Shown in pieces: positions 22,899 to 34,321 of a stretch of DNA of 64,000 bases. Position numbers and translations under genes: made by a program. Source of the stretch: Bufo bufo (Eukaryota; Chordata; Amphibia; Anura; Bufonidae); contig NC_053390.1 in assembly GCF_905171765.1 (NCBI RefSeq), positions 215,208,927 through 215,272,926 of the forward strand, written 5' to 3'. The notes beneath the pieces were generated by a model, which was not told the DNA's origin, made no database searches, and saw nothing but the letters and a program-made list of their open reading frames with translations. Positions within the stretch are counted from its first letter, which is position 1; every line of letters begins with the position of its first letter.

Positions 22899-23066
22899 TG
22901 GCAGTCTCTTCTCCAGGCTGAAGGGTATAGCTGATGGAGGAGGGGCTTACAGCTTTCACTTAGTGTCACGCCTCCTAGGGAGCAGAGCTATACCCATGGT
23001 TTCCTGTGTCCCCCAAGGAAGAGCGAGAAAGAGACTTTACTGGTAAGTAATACAAAAGTCTCCTTT
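22899..23066 (+). repeat. DIRS-A1 right inverted terminal repeat with terminal hairpin
   Basis: It is complementary to the left repeat and then extends by a hairpin: GAGACTTT (about 23030-23037) pairs with AAAGTCTC (about 23055-23062) around a loop containing GGTAAGT, a consensus splice donor in the sense direction of kntc1. Confidence 0.85.
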
Positions 23067-23158
23067 TTGCGGTCGTGTGCATGAGGCCTAACAACTAGAT
23101 CAATGATGTACAAGCCCCACTTTGTTTTAATTCTTGTATCTCTAATTTTGTTTTTCAG

Positions 23159-23224
23159 ATTCAGAGAAAGGAGGACAAGACTTTACCATTGTTATCAGAT
23201 GAGATTCCAGTTTCTATTACAGAT
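23159..23224 (+). CDS. kntc1: KNTC1 exon D
   Basis: It is 22 codons, acceptor GTTTTTCAG and donor GAT|GTAATG, phase 0 at both sides. The peptide starts IQRKEDKTLPLLSDEIPVSI and ends TD. The KEDKT block matches vertebrate KNTC1 after NYAKTR, and the rest is less conserved. The exon starts 93 bp after the right end of DIRS-A1, so the acceptor region is intact. Only 75 bp separate it from exon E. Confidence 0.9.
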
Positions 23225-23299
23225 GTAATGTTACACTTAATAGGTGTAGCGTGAATCATTGTTTTTGCGACTGATTAAATTTTCTTTAATTTCTTTTAG

Positions 23300-23361
23300 G
23301 TGTTACGAGCTCAAGCAAGATTGACCACTTTTTATGGTGCTTTCGGTCTTGATAAATTTAG
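23300..23361 (+). CDS. kntc1: KNTC1 exon E
   Basis: It is 62 bp, acceptor TTTCTTTTAG and donor AG|GTTTGT, entering at phase 0 and leaving at phase 2. The peptide begins VLRAQARLTTFYGAFGLDKF, and the last two bases AG join T of exon F to encode Ser. It is a strong match to vertebrate KNTC1 (LTTFYGAFG block). Confidence 0.94.
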
Positions 23362-23648
23362 GTTTGTGGACTTTTTTTGTATATAAAATACATTTTTTTT
23401 TTTTATATTTAGGGTATTTTCAGTGCTGAAAAAAACTTGATTTGGAATCTGCATCAGGCCTTTTTGTATGAGTTTACTTTTCCTCATATGGTTTCTAATG
23501 TGGTTTTTGATCCGATTTCAGCAAGGTTTTTCATTCCTGCCCATTTTCAATTCTTAGAAGCAGATTCTGCACTCATGAGGACGCTTCTTTTTTCCATGGT
23601 GCGATTTTTGAAAGCGGAAAACATAAAAAAAAGCACGGTATAGTTTAA

Positions 23649-24559
23649 AGGGGTTGTCTGCGTTATATAAAAAAAATAAAGCACTGTGATTTTGATGGTC
23701 AGCAATATATACATAAGCTAAGCAAATTTTAGACAAAAATAATTCTATTTTCTCATTTACCTAGTTCTGTTCTGGTCCTTTATTGACTTGCAGTTGCAGA
23801 GCTCTGGGGGCGTGTAGCAACAGTTTCTGAGGTTTTCCTCATGAATATTTATGGGTGTCAACAAAGTCTGCCTTTCCCTCTCCCTGCTCTGCAAAGGGAG
23901 TGAATAAAATTGCTGCCCTGTCTGCAGTCTGACTGCTGGGATATTCTTGTTGTATGTGTGGGACTAGAAGTCCCAGCTGTACAGTAAAATGACATTGCTG
24001 ATACACACAGGATCTTCCCCCTACCTGTTCTTGTTCAGTTCTCTGCAGACACTTCCTCATAACCAGCAGAAGAGTATAGAGGAGAGAACTCTTACAGTCT
24101 TTATCAGCTCTGTGTTTGCCGGGTGAGGAGGGAGGGAAGATCCTGTGCACAGCATTTATCTCCTCAGTGCCTGGAGAAGAGTAAACCCTGCAGCTGCTCA
24201 GTACCTGAGGCAGAGCCTCCAACCCTGAGTCTGTGCTGCTGATGGTAGAAGGGTTTAAACTGCTGAAGAATCCAGTGGGAGTAGAGACACAGCAGACAGC
24301 TCAGACAGCAGATTGGGCAGTGCAGGGAGCGTGGCTTGTCGCTCCAACAGTCACAGGCCACAGTGACGTTTGGTGCACAGAGGCAGACCTTCTCCCTGAG
24401 GCTTGTGCACCGAACATCATCAGAGCAGGGAAAGAAGACAGGTCATGTGACCCTCAGCTAACTAGAACAGGGCCACTGGAGATGAAGTAAGTGAACTGAA
24501 AACCCCTTACATTTGCTTAGAAACATTCAATGAACAATAAAATAACTTGGACAACCCCT
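23649..24559. mobile_element. TTAA-flanked foldback MITE (piggyBac-like)
   Basis: Ends AGGGGTTGTC and GACAACCCCT are inverted copies, with TTAA on each side (23645-23648 and 24560-24563). The interior of about 900 bp shows no transposase and no clear coding frame, and may contain a further inserted sequence. It fills most of the E-F intron. Confidence 0.72.
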
Positions 24560-24687
24560 TTAAGATACGGATTCCCCATTTAAATCAAAGGGGAAATTGT
24601 GAACACGTTTTTGGTGCTGCATCCGAGCCAAAATCCGCACCAAAAATACTTTGTGTGAACATATTCTTTCTTGTGTCTCTTATTTAG

Positions 24688-24799
24688 TGGCATTGCATGG
24701 CTAGAGTTCTTAAACAACAATGATGTGCTAAAGGATATTATTTTTCAACTGGAAGAGATGAATCTGTCTTGTGCACAATATCTTTGGCTTAGACATCAG
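24688..24799 (+). CDS. kntc1: KNTC1 exon F
   Basis: It is 112 bp, acceptor CTCTTATTTAG and donor CAG|GTAAGG. The first T completes Ser with exon E, and 37 codons follow: GIAWLEFLNNNDVLKDIIFQ and then LEEMNLSCAQYLWLRHQ. This matches vertebrate KNTC1 closely and ends at phase 0. Confidence 0.95.
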
Positions 24800-25151
24800 G
24801 TAAGGCGATGGAAAGACACTTTTGATTTTCTTTTGCTTCAAGAGTATTTACTAGGTTTAGAACAGTGACAGCAAATACAAATTACAATTACCAAATCCTC
24901 TTGTGGGGGACAATAAAATAAGAGAGGGAAAAGGAAAGATGAAAGAAAGGGGAGAAGAAAAGACTGAAATCGAAAAATGAGAAGCAACTAAAAGTACATG
25001 CCCATAAACTGCCCATAGAGAGCCATCAAAATATGCATCACAAAACAGTGAATACATGGCCACAAGATATTTATAAAGTCTGTTCAGGAATAGAAAGATA
25101 AAATCACCATCAAATATAAAAGTGGAGAGTTACCCTTGGGTTACAAAGTAA

Positions 25152-25462
25152 GGGCTCATGCACACAAACGTATTTCTTTCCCTTGTCCAATCAGGGTTTT
25201 TTGCAGCCTGTATACGGAACCACTCACTTCAATGTGTCCTCAAAAAAATGGAAATGACGCTGTGTGCATTCTGTTTCCTTATGTCCGTATGGCCGTTCCG
25301 CAAAAAAGATAGAACATGTCCTGTTCTTGTCCGTTTTGCAGACAAGGATAGGTATTGTAATGGATCTGCAATAAAAACGGATGCGATGCGGATGTCATCC
25401 ATATATATTTTGCGGATCTGTTTTGCAGACCTCAAAATACATACAGTCGTGTGCATGAGCCC
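25152..25462. mobile_element. Harbinger-like foldback MITE, TSD TAA
   Basis: The left end is GGGCTCATGCACAC and the right end is GTGTGCATGAGCCC, with TAA at 25149-25151 and 25463-25465. The interior is an imperfect palindrome with CACTCACTTCAATGTGTCC and 'ttgtccgttttgcagacaagg' motifs. It is non-coding and lies in the F-G intron. Confidence 0.82.
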
Positions 25463-25558
25463 TAATAATGTACTGAAGTCTGTTGAGTGGGAGAAAGTAC
25501 CGTAAGTCCTCCTGCTTGGTTCAGTTCATTAATACTATTTCTTAATATTCTCTTATAG

Positions 25559-25702
25559 GCAGAGTTTGAAAGCAAGTTTGATGAGCAGATGCTGGAGAGT
25601 CTCCTGAGCAAAATTCCTGCAAACATCTCGTCACAGGAATTATGCCTATGGTTTAAAAATATATTGATTCCATTTATAAGAAGAATTGTGCCGAAAGGAC
25701 AG
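25559..25702 (+). CDS. kntc1: KNTC1 exon G
   Basis: It is 48 codons, acceptor TTCTCTTATAG and donor CAG|GTATTT, phase 0 at both sides. The peptide starts AEFESKFDEQMLESLLSKIP, and the later WFKN...IPFIRRIVPKGQ segment matches vertebrate KNTC1. Confidence 0.95.
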
Positions 25703-26289
25703 GTATTTCATTTTCATGTAGTTGGCAGTGGATTACAGTTGGCACTTTATTTACACAGTGTATTGTTGTTGAAGAGATCAGATATTTTGGTGGTTGACCT
25801 AAAGGTGTCCAGATACTTTGGATAGCTAACGGTTTGAAGAAGCTTGTTCTGCTGTGTGCATATGTTCTCAAAGGAAGAGAGGAATAACCCACTGCCAAAC
25901 ACTGGCTAATGTTTCCCTAGGAAATCTTCATAAACATTAGAGGGTCATCTGGTCTTGTCCAAATCAGTGAATGCAGCCGACGATCTAATGTGTATGGCCA
26001 CCTTAACCCTACTGTCTGACAATCTGATTTTAAAAAGACATGTTATTGGCAGTAATCTGGAAATATGTCTGCAATAGTGGTGTTTTATCCAGTATGACTT
26101 CTTCGTTTTAATCCAAATTGGACCAAAAATTGCAAATAGTTCACTAAAACATAGATTTGTTTATAGCGCTATACGTAGTATGGGTTTGATAAGGACTCTA
26201 TTGCTTTTACGGCTTATTGAGTATTTTCATTTCAATACAATTATGGTAATGTGATCAAGTTTCCTTTAATTTATTTTCTGCTTTCATAG
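25703..26289. other. Intron G-H, nothing recognised
   Basis: This is intronic DNA with ordinary AT-rich composition. No coding frame, foldback ends or tandem repeat were identified. Confidence 0.5.
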
Positions 26290-26346
26290 AAAATCGTTGC
26301 AAAATGGCTGGAACACCGAGCAAGGGCTTTAGAACTAACTGATAAG
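26290..26346 (+). CDS. kntc1: KNTC1 exon H (57 bp)
   Basis: It is 19 codons, KIVAKWLEHRARALELTDK, acceptor TGCTTTCATAG and donor AAG|GTAATT, phase 0 at both ends. Vertebrate KNTC1 has the same AKWLEQ...LELTDK segment here. It is a small symmetrical exon that would be missed without splice logic. Confidence 0.93.
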
Positions 26347-26375
26347 GTAATTGACCATAATTTTGCTTAATTTTA

Positions 26376-26459
26376 GGCCTCATGCACACGGCGTTGGGCG
26401 GCCGTGGCCGTATTACGGATCGGCAAATCCACTGCCGCCGGCCGTGTGCACCCCGCATA
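26376..26459. mobile_element. Short Harbinger-like foldback fragment
   Basis: It begins GGCCTCATGCACACGG after TTA, 29 bp downstream of exon H, and ends in the GCCGGCCGTGTGCACCCCGC zone. The right terminus is degraded and no target duplication is left. It is GC-rich, unlike its surroundings. Confidence 0.6.
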
Positions 26460-27197
26460 ACCATCTTGGTTATCTGCTTATTTTTCTTAAATATTCCTTT
26501 TGTCTTATCTTGGGAGGATATTTTGGGTCCCTGGAACCATTTACTGGTTTTCCATAGAGTTAAGGACTTAAGTCACAATGGTTTTAATATAAAACGGTCA
26601 TCCCGGGAACCAGTTAATATTGTAATTTAAGGGGGACCACTGTATTGTAACAAACTTTTGAATATACTTAACCTTGAGATTCTTATCATATAAAAGTATT
26701 CTCTGTGTCACAGGCATACAGCTATGCTGTCTGCCTTTCTTCTCCCAGGTTCCTCACTGACTTGTGTCTGGATGTAAAATAACTGGCTGCAGCAGGACAA
26801 AAATATAATTAAGCTTGCCCCTCTCCTATACCTGTCTCCTCAGCAGCCACCAGCTAAAGATGGCAGGAATCTGCAGAAAATGTAACCCTAGTATTCCCTA
26901 AGGATTTCTATAAAACGGTCAGCCTGCATCATTCTCTGCCTGATCCTGACAAACATTGAGTGCTAAATTATCTTTTGCCGTTAAATTCTAAGTTTAGTAT
27001 TTGTTTAATGTGTTTTTGAGCATGCTTGCCTCACGTCAAGCTTTATGCTGAACGGTTTTTATATTTTTTATTGTACTTTATAATTGTATTTAATGTTATT
27101 GCATATTTTTCAGTTTTTTTTTTTTCTCCTTACGTTGGCACAGTGCCATGTTGTAATAAGCATTTGAATTAAAATGTTTTCCTGTGTTCTTCACCAG
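26460..27197. other. Intron H-I remainder, nothing recognised
   Basis: There is a T-run near 27115-27125 and otherwise ordinary intron sequence. No exon or repeat with clear ends was seen. Confidence 0.45.
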
Positions 27198-27299
27198 GCT
27201 TACTGGCCCGAAAATGGCTATAAAATGGCAGAAGTTTATTTTATTTCTAAAAATCCTGCAGAAATTGGCCTCGCTTCATCTTGGATTTGGATACCGTTG
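27198..27299 (+). CDS. kntc1: KNTC1 exon I
   Basis: It is 34 codons, acceptor GTTCTTCACCAG and donor TTG|GTGAGT, phase 0. The peptide starts AYWPENGYKMAEVYFISKNP, and the following AEIGLASSW matches vertebrate KNTC1. It is followed by a 12-kb intron containing R1 copy 2 and DIRS-A2. Confidence 0.94.
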
Positions 27300-27865
27300 G
27301 TGAGTATTGTGGCAGTCTGACACCAATTATCTTGCAGGCTTTGCTGATTATTTAATCTCCTCCCTAAAAGGGGTATTCCCATCTAGAACATTTATGGAAT
27401 GTTGATAGAATAATACCATACATATCCGATAGATATGGATTCTACCTCTATGACCTACTCCTGTCTCAAGGGCCCTGCCATGAATCAAGCATGTATATGA
27501 ATGCTTGATCCCAGCAAGTAGCCGATGTAAGTATGCTGCCAATCAACCAATGAAGGAGCCAATGCTTGTTCATCGTGTGAAAGCATGTTTTATGCGGTAC
27601 ATAGAATCAGTTGCTGGCAGCAGGTCTCCCTGTGTATACCGGGATCTACTGCCACCAACCAATGAATTAGTATGGGGATGATTGCTGCATATGCGTGCCT
27701 TTTATCACCTCTGCTACGATCAGGCAATCATCATGAACAATTGGTTCTTTCCCTATAATTGTCTGGGCATTGCCCCATGTAAATGCAGGGCAGCCTTTAT
27801 GCATAGGAAATGTGATTCAGACATCAGTATAGGACTGAAGCTAGAACAGTTACAGTAATCCAGAG
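27300..27865. other. Intron I-J, first part, no gene seen
   Basis: It has loose palindromic character (AAAGGGGTATTCCCATC near 27367) but no matched opposite end was found. No coding sequence. Confidence 0.4.
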
Positions 27866-27972
27866 TTAAAGGGGTTTTCTCACTTCAGCTAGTGACATTT
27901 ATGATGTAGAGAAAGTTAATACGAGGCACTTACTAATTGTGATTATCCATATTGTCTCCTTTGCTGTCTTGA

Positions 27973-30852
27973 TTAACCCCTTAAGGACCCATGACGTATC
28001 GGTACGGCATGGTTCCCGAGTCCTTAAGGACCCATGACGTACCGGTACGTCATGTTTTGTTCCGATCACCGGCGGGCGGTGATCGGAACAAGGTGCCTGA
28101 TCAAATCATTGAGCAGGCACCTCTGCTAAATGCGCGGGGGGGGTCCCGTGACAATACCTGGATCTCACAGGACGGAAGCTGTATGAGTAATACTCACTGT
28201 AAAGTAATACTCACCGCGTCCGTAGCGACCGGCTCTATAAACATATCACATTACCAAACCCCTCAGATAAACACCGTAAAAAAAAAAAAAAAGGTGCTAA
28301 ATAAACTATTTTTTGTCACCTTACATCACAAAAAGTACAACAGCAAGCGATCAAAAAGGCGTTTGCCCACCAAAATAGTACCAATCTAACCGTCACCTCA
28401 TCCCGCAAAAAATTAGCCCCTACCTGAGACAATCGCCCAAAAAACACTAAAACATCATTTTTTTTGTTTTAAAAATATTATTGTGTAAAATTTACATAAA
28501 TAAAAAAAAAAGTATACATATTAGGTATCGCCGCGTCCGTATCGACCGGCTCTATAAAAATATCACATGAACTAACCCCTCAGATGAACACCGTAAAAAA
28601 ATTGAAATAAAAACTGTGCTAAATAAACAATTTTTTGTCACCTTACATCACAAAAAGTGTAATAGCGAGCGATCAAAAAGTCACACACACCCCAAAATAG
28701 TGCCAATAAAACAGTCATCTCATCCCGCAAAAATCATACCCTACCCAAGGTAATCGCCCAAAAACTGAAAGATTTATGGCTCTCAGACTATGGAAACACT
28801 AAAACATGATTTTTTTTGTTTCAAAATAGAAATCATTGTGTAAAACTTACATAAATAAAAAAAAAAGTATACATATTAGGTATCACCGCATCCATGACAA
28901 CCTGGTCTATAAAAATATCACATGATCTAACCTGTCAGATGAATGTTGTAAATAACAATAAATAAAAACTGTGCCAAAACAGCTATTTCTTGTTACCTTG
29001 CCTCACAAAAAGTGTAATATAGAGCAACCAAAAATCATATGTACCCTAAACTAGACCAACAAAACTGCCACCCTATCCAGTAGTTTCTAAAATGGGGACA
29101 CTTTTTGGGAGTTTCTGCTCTTTTTTTTGGAGTTTCTACGCCCCGCATCAGGGGGGCTTCAAATGGGACATGGTGTCAAAAAAAACAGTCCAGCAAAATC
29201 TGCCTTCCAAATACCGTATGGTATTCCTTTCCTTCTGCGCCCTGCCGTGTGCCCGTACAGCGGTTTACGGCCATATATGGGGTGTTTCTGTAAACTACAG
29301 AATCAGAGCCATAAATATTGAGTTTTGTTTGGCTGTTAACCCTTGCTTTGTTACTGGGAAAAATGGATTAAAATGGAAAATTTGCCAAAAAATTGAAATT
29401 CTGAAATTTCATCTCGATTTGCCAATAACTCTTGTGGAACACCTAAAGGGTTAACGACGTTTGTAAAATCAGTTTTGAATACCTTGAGGGGGGTAAGTTT
29501 CTTAGATGGGGTCACTTTTTATGGAGTTTCTACTCTAGGGGTGCATCAAATGGGACATGGTGTAAAAAAAAACAGTCCAGCAAAACCTGCCTTCCAAAAA
29601 CCGTATGGCATTCCTTTTCTTCTGCGCCCTGCCGTGTGCCCGTACAGCGGTTTGCGACCACATATGGGGTGTTTCTGTAAACTACAGAATCAGGGCCATA
29701 AATATTGAGTTTGGTTTGGCTGTTAACCCTTGCTTTGTAACTGGAAAAAAAATATTAAAATGGAAAATCTGCCAAAAAAGTGAAATTTTGAAATTGAATC
29801 TCTATTTTTCATTAATTCTTGTGGAACACCTAAAGGGTTAACAAAGTTTGTAAAATCAGTTTTGAATACCTTGAGGGGTGTAGTTTATAGAATGGGGTCA
29901 TTTTTGGGTGGTTTCTATTATGTAAGCCTCGCAAAGTGACTTCAGACCTGAACTGGTCCCTAAAAATTGGGTTTTTGAAAAATGTCTGAAAAATTGTAAG
30001 ATTTGCTTCTAAACTTCTAAGCCTTGTAACATCCCCAAAAAATTCAATATCATTCCCAAAATGATCCAAACATGAAGTAGACATATGGGGAATGTAAAGT
30101 AATAACTATTTTTGGAGGTATTACTATGTATTATAGAAGTAGAGAAATTGAAACTTGGAAATTTGCAATTTTTCTTTTTTTTTACAAATTTTTGGTAAAT
30201 TTGGTATTTTTTTATAAATAAAAAAGATTTTTTTTTACTCCATTTTACCAGTGTCATGAAGTACAATTTGACGAAAAAACAATCTCAGAACGGCTTGGAT
30301 AAGTCAAAGCGTTTTAAAGTTATCAGCACAGCAAAAAATGGGGGTATTCTCATCTTAATGATCACTGTTAAATCTGTTAATGATTTAACAGTGATAATTT
30401 TTCTAAATATATTTAATTAACAAATTCCCACCCCTTAGAAGTAAATAAACATATACTTACCTGACTGTTGTCTTCCGTCTCCCCTGGTTACGGCCACCGC
30501 TCTTCTCAGGAATCGCGGTGGCCGCGCGTGTGCGCAGACGACTTCTTCTCTTCTCCCGGCCGGCCGCGCGCTGTACTGAACGCGCAGGCCGCGCATGCGC
30601 TATGGTGATTTCTTCCTGGCCAGTATAGTATACTTGCCAGGAAGAAGTCACCAGGGCGCATGCGCGGCCCTCGGCGTATGCGTTCAGTACAGCGCGCGGC
30701 CCGGCCGGGAGAAGACTTCAATCAAGATGGAGCCCGCCCCCTGCCGAGTGCCGAAACCAGGAAGTGGACAGCGCCAGGAGCAGGTAAGTACCAAATAGCG
30801 TGTTGAGAATACCCCTTTAAGGTGAAATAGGGCTGAGTCCTTAAGGGGTTAA
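27973..30852. mobile_element. R1 modular repeat, copy 2, with TTAA termini
   Basis: The left end TTAACCCCTTAAGGACCCA and the right end CTGAGTCCTTAAGGGGTTAA are inverted, and TTAA is the target. Inside are three 'cgtccgta-cgaccggctctataaa' units (near 28215, 28535 and 28885) and two 'gtttctactctaggggtgcatc'-type blocks (near 29120 and 29525), the same plan as copies 1 and 3. There is also a 'gatcaccggcgggcggtgatc' palindrome near 28063. No protein frame was recognised. Confidence 0.75.
30340..30817. repeat. GC-rich foldback nested in R1 copy 2
   Basis: The outer arms GGGGTATTCTCA and TGAGAATACCCC enclose 'atacttacctg...caggtaagtacc' arms and a GC-rich inner palindrome (CCGGCCGCGCGCTGTACTGA and complement) around the loop at about 30620. 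The corresponding position in R1 copy 3 lacks this block. Confidence 0.75.
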
Positions 30853-31159
30853 TTTTTCCATCACATTATACACGGCTCGTTTCCATGGTTACAAGCACGC
30901 TGAAATCCCTCAGCAGTGGCCGTGCTTGCACACTAGAGGAAAAGCGCCAGTCTTTCTAGTGGCCAGGACCGTGGGAGTGTGCATAGGCTGGCACTTTTTC
31001 CTATAATGTATAAACACGACCACCGTGGATTGGAAGGGGATCGTAACCATGGAAACGAGCAATGTATAATGCGAAGGAAAAATTAATCCAGCCAGCAAAG
31101 GAAGCAATGTGGACAATCACAATACATTAGTTAGTGCCTTGAATTAACTTTGTATTAAC

Positions 31160-33187
31160 ACAGTGCGGCTGTCTGCAGAGGTAGCAATAACGCCTGTACA
31201 AGCGTCATAGACTCCTGTTCAGGCTATTTTACGCTTTGAAAAAAGGCTAATGCGTATGGATACGCATTAAGGCTTTTCATGTAGTTAACCAGCGCACTGC
31301 ATGCTATGAATCTCATGGGCAGCACAGCAATGCTGCTGTAGCCTAAAACATCCAACAGCAAATCTACTTACTTGCATGTGTAGGGTTGGCAGCGAGTGAG
31401 GAGCTTGTTATTAGGGAGGCTGCTAATTTGCCAATTTTGGTGAGCTACTTCTCCGTGCTGCTCCAGAGTCCCTGACTGTGTGGGCTAACTAGTGGCTGGC
31501 AGAGATGAGATCCATGAAGACGGGAGAGCAGCCCGTGAGGAGGCCAACTGATGTCTGGGGACAAGCTGATAAGGAGCGGTGGACGGACAGCAGAGCACTG
31601 ATCTTTGCTCTGCATCGGGGTAATGGGATCACTTAGAGTGCAGAGTGGCTGCATTCTTCTGACTGCAGAGCCAGCTGCCGACATCAGAGGTGAGGAGGTG
31701 ACTGCCAGACAGGAGGTCATCATACCTCTGAGTCTTGACGCCGGAATATAAAGTACGATGCTAAACTCTCCTGTGTTAGGTGCTTAGCCAGAGCCTGCTG
31801 GTGCAGTGATCAATGAGTCAGCAGGCTGAGCACCTGAGCCAGAGCCAGCAGACTCACTGATCACTGCACCAGTAGGCCCTGACTGAGTGCAAGAGCCTGC
31901 TGGTGCAGGCTCTGGCTCAGGTACTTAGCTAGAGCCTGCTGTGCAGTGATCAATTAGTCCAGAGTCTGAGCATCTGAGTCAGAGGACTCGCTGATCACTG
32001 CACCAGCAGGCTCCAGCTCAGGTGCTCATCAAGAGCGTGTAGATTAAGTGATCACTGCACCAGCACGTTCTAGCTGAGTGCAAGGGCCTGCTAGTGCAGG
32101 CTCTAGCTCAGTTGCTCAGCCAGGGCCTGCTTGTGCAGTGAGTCAGTGTATTTGCCTCATATCAGTCTATATCATGTTTATGCAGTGCTCTGTGTATCCT
32201 GTATTATTTTTTTTTTTTTTTGCCTCATCAGCATCATCCCAGCAAAGACATTTCTGCGCTGCTCGGGCATCTCTTGTGTGGGCACTGGATCTACACAGCA
32301 GACCATTGTGGGGATAATCATGGTGCTGATGGGCCAATGTAATTCTGGAGATGCAGAGCACTGATAACTTGCCATTTTGGCTGTGTTATATTTTAAATAT
32401 GATGGAGAAAACAGGAGTTTGTAAATTGCACAAAAGTCAGAAATGTAAAGTTGGCTAAATTTACTATTTACCGGTATGTATAGAAGACAATTCTAGCATA
32501 GACTGTTAACTGTTTCCTGCAAAATAGCAATCTTTTAACATTATTTAGGCCTTATTATATCTATTGATTACTTCAACTTTCATACTCCTCTTCGGCTTAA
32601 AATACTCCTCAAAAACGGTAAGAGGAATATTTTTACGCTTTCGAAAAAATTGTGCATCCTCTGGCTGTGTGCATGAGGTGAGGCCTGATTGTGTAGTGCA
32701 GGTCGTTACAGACGCGGAAATACCAAACATGTCGAGGGGCTTTTATTTTTGCCGTTTTTCCATGGAAAATGCAATTTTTACAATGCAGTGATTTTAACTG
32801 AGATCCATTTTTTTATTTTATTTTTATAAAAAAAACTTTTTATAAACCATTTACTAGTCCCACAAGGGGACTTACAGAACTAACAGGAGATGTTTTGATC
32901 ACTTCTATAATACACTGTACTGCTTATCCATTACATTGTTTTGTACTGTCAGTGCTATTCAGGGGTTCACCAGAAAGGCGCAGCCTGATGGGCATACGCT
33001 GCAGGCAGGCCTGGGGCCTGACTCCATGATGGGAGACAGTGGGAGCACCTTCCTTCTAAACCAGATCAGAGCAGCTGTAAGAACTGAGCACCTGCTCTCT
33101 TCTGCACAGCCTAGCCTAAGGCCCCTTAGTGACCACTGTAAAAAGTCTTATGGGTGGTCACTAAGTGGTTAAAGGGCATCGGCCTGT
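31160..33187. other. Intron I-J, middle: complex local repeats, otherwise no gene
   Basis: The stretch 31785-32135 repeats, in both orientations, a unit built on GAGCCTGCTGGTGCAGTGAT about four to six times, with 'gagccagcagactcactgatcactgcaccag' as the inverted form. The flanks 31160-31785 and 32136-33187 hold no recognised coding sequence apart from T- and A-runs. Confidence 0.5.
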
Positions 33188-34321
33188 TTTCTCGCCCATA
33201 TTCCTTGGGGGACACAGGAAACCATGGGTATAGCTCTGCTCTCTAGGAGGCGTGACACTAAGTGAAAGCTGTAAGCCCCTCCTCCATCAGCTATACCCTT
33301 CAGCCTGGAGAAGAGACTGCCAGTTTTTGCTTAGTGTCCAAGGAGGCAAGACACCCCCTGCTTATGCAGGGTTGTTTTCCTATGATTTTTTATTTTTGCG
33401 TTATTTGTTGTTTTTAATTCGATTTTTTTCTACCTACAGGGACAACAGAGGCGCATTAGACCCCTCTGTTTCTCCCGGGGTTGAGTTGCGCCAGTGCCGG
33501 TAATTCCGCACTGCCGCCTCCCCCACAGAAGACAAGGTGGACCAGGGCAGCCTCGCTCCCCTGCGTCCCGCCAGCTCAGGGTCGTCCGCACGCCAAGTCC
33601 CTCCCCCGGCTTCCTGCCACTGCGGTGCCAGGAGCTGAAGGGGCGACCCCCGCTGGATGGACTGAGGGCGAAGACAGCGTATGGTGAGAGTGGCTGCTCC
33701 AGCCTCCCCTTCCTCCCTCCCACCGCTGCTACAGGCCTCCTGGGCTCCCATGGCCACTGCTACATCCCCCTTGGCCACTGCTACATGGCCACTGCTACAT
33801 CGTGCGCCCACCCCCCCCCCCGGGCATATCGGGACCGTTACCGGGCAGGGGAGTTTATCTGGGCAAGTCCTTGGCAGGGACGCTGCCTTCAGGGGACGGC
33901 TGCAGGAAAAAAGCAAGCCGTCTGCCACATCCAGGCGCGGCGGGGGCCGCTTACTTGGCGTGAACGGCGCCATTTCAGGCCGGCACTTCATTATCCTTGG
34001 GGGTTAAAAATCATTTTGCCGCGCGCGCGCGGCTCTGCTTCTTCTTCAGCGCGGCAGAGGGGGGGGGCGGAGCTTCCTACATGCGCTCCGCTACTTCCGG
34101 TTTCATCGGGCTCCACTTCTCAGTGCTGCGTGGAATCCTCTCTGCCGTGCGATCCTGAAGCCATTCATCTCCGTGCTGCTGCCTCTCCTCCACAGCCTCC
34201 TCAGTCTGTTCCCCTTACCGCTGCCACTTGCATCATCCGGGTCTGGTAGGACTGTTAACCCCCTCCGTGCCACCACTTTTCTTGGGGTCTCCCACTTTAA
34301 GTGCAACATCTTTTTTCCACC

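Larger units (their letters stand above)
17128..23066 (+). mobile_element. DIRS element copy A1, apparently complete
   Basis: It is 5.94 kb and runs from TTTCTCGCCCATATTCCTTG to the end of a terminal hairpin with TCTCCTTT. It has inverted termini of about 140 bp, an internal complementary region near 22685-22796, a gag-like ORF, an RT-RNase H-methyltransferase ORF and a tyrosine recombinase ORF, all on the + strand and overlapping. This is the canonical DIRS order. There is no target-site duplication, as expected for recombinase-mediated insertion. All recognised catalytic motifs are intact. It lies in sense orientation in a kntc1 intron. Confidence 0.93.
16861..23088. mobile_element. Harbinger-like foldback MITE split by DIRS-A1, TSD TAA
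   Basis: The left part is 16861-17127 and the right part is 23067-23088. The ends GGCCTCATGCACACGGCCG and GGTCGTGTGCATGAGGCC are inverted copies flanked by TAA (16858-16860 and 23089-23091). The interior has CCATTCACTTCAATGGGGCC and an imperfect palindrome. The 5.9-kb DIRS element lies close to the right end, so the foldback was present first. Confidence 0.82.
27866..31159. mobile_element. Foldback MITE interrupted by R1 copy 2
   Basis: The left arm, from TTAAAGGGGTTTTCTC through TTGTGATTATCCATATTGTC, is repeated inverted on the right at about 31082-31150 (GACAATCACAATACATTAGT). R1 copy 2 lies inside at a TTAA. The outer right terminus is degraded. Confidence 0.6.

Noticed and set aside
24233..24490. 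85-codon frame before exon F as a possible upstream exon
   Set aside because: It lies inside the TTAA foldback, has no splice sites consistent with KNTC1 and no similarity to the protein between exons E and F, which already join in frame.
25559..25825. Readthrough of exon G into its intron as an alternative end
   Set aside because: The donor CAG|GTATTT is good and exon H continues the protein. The intronic codons look random.
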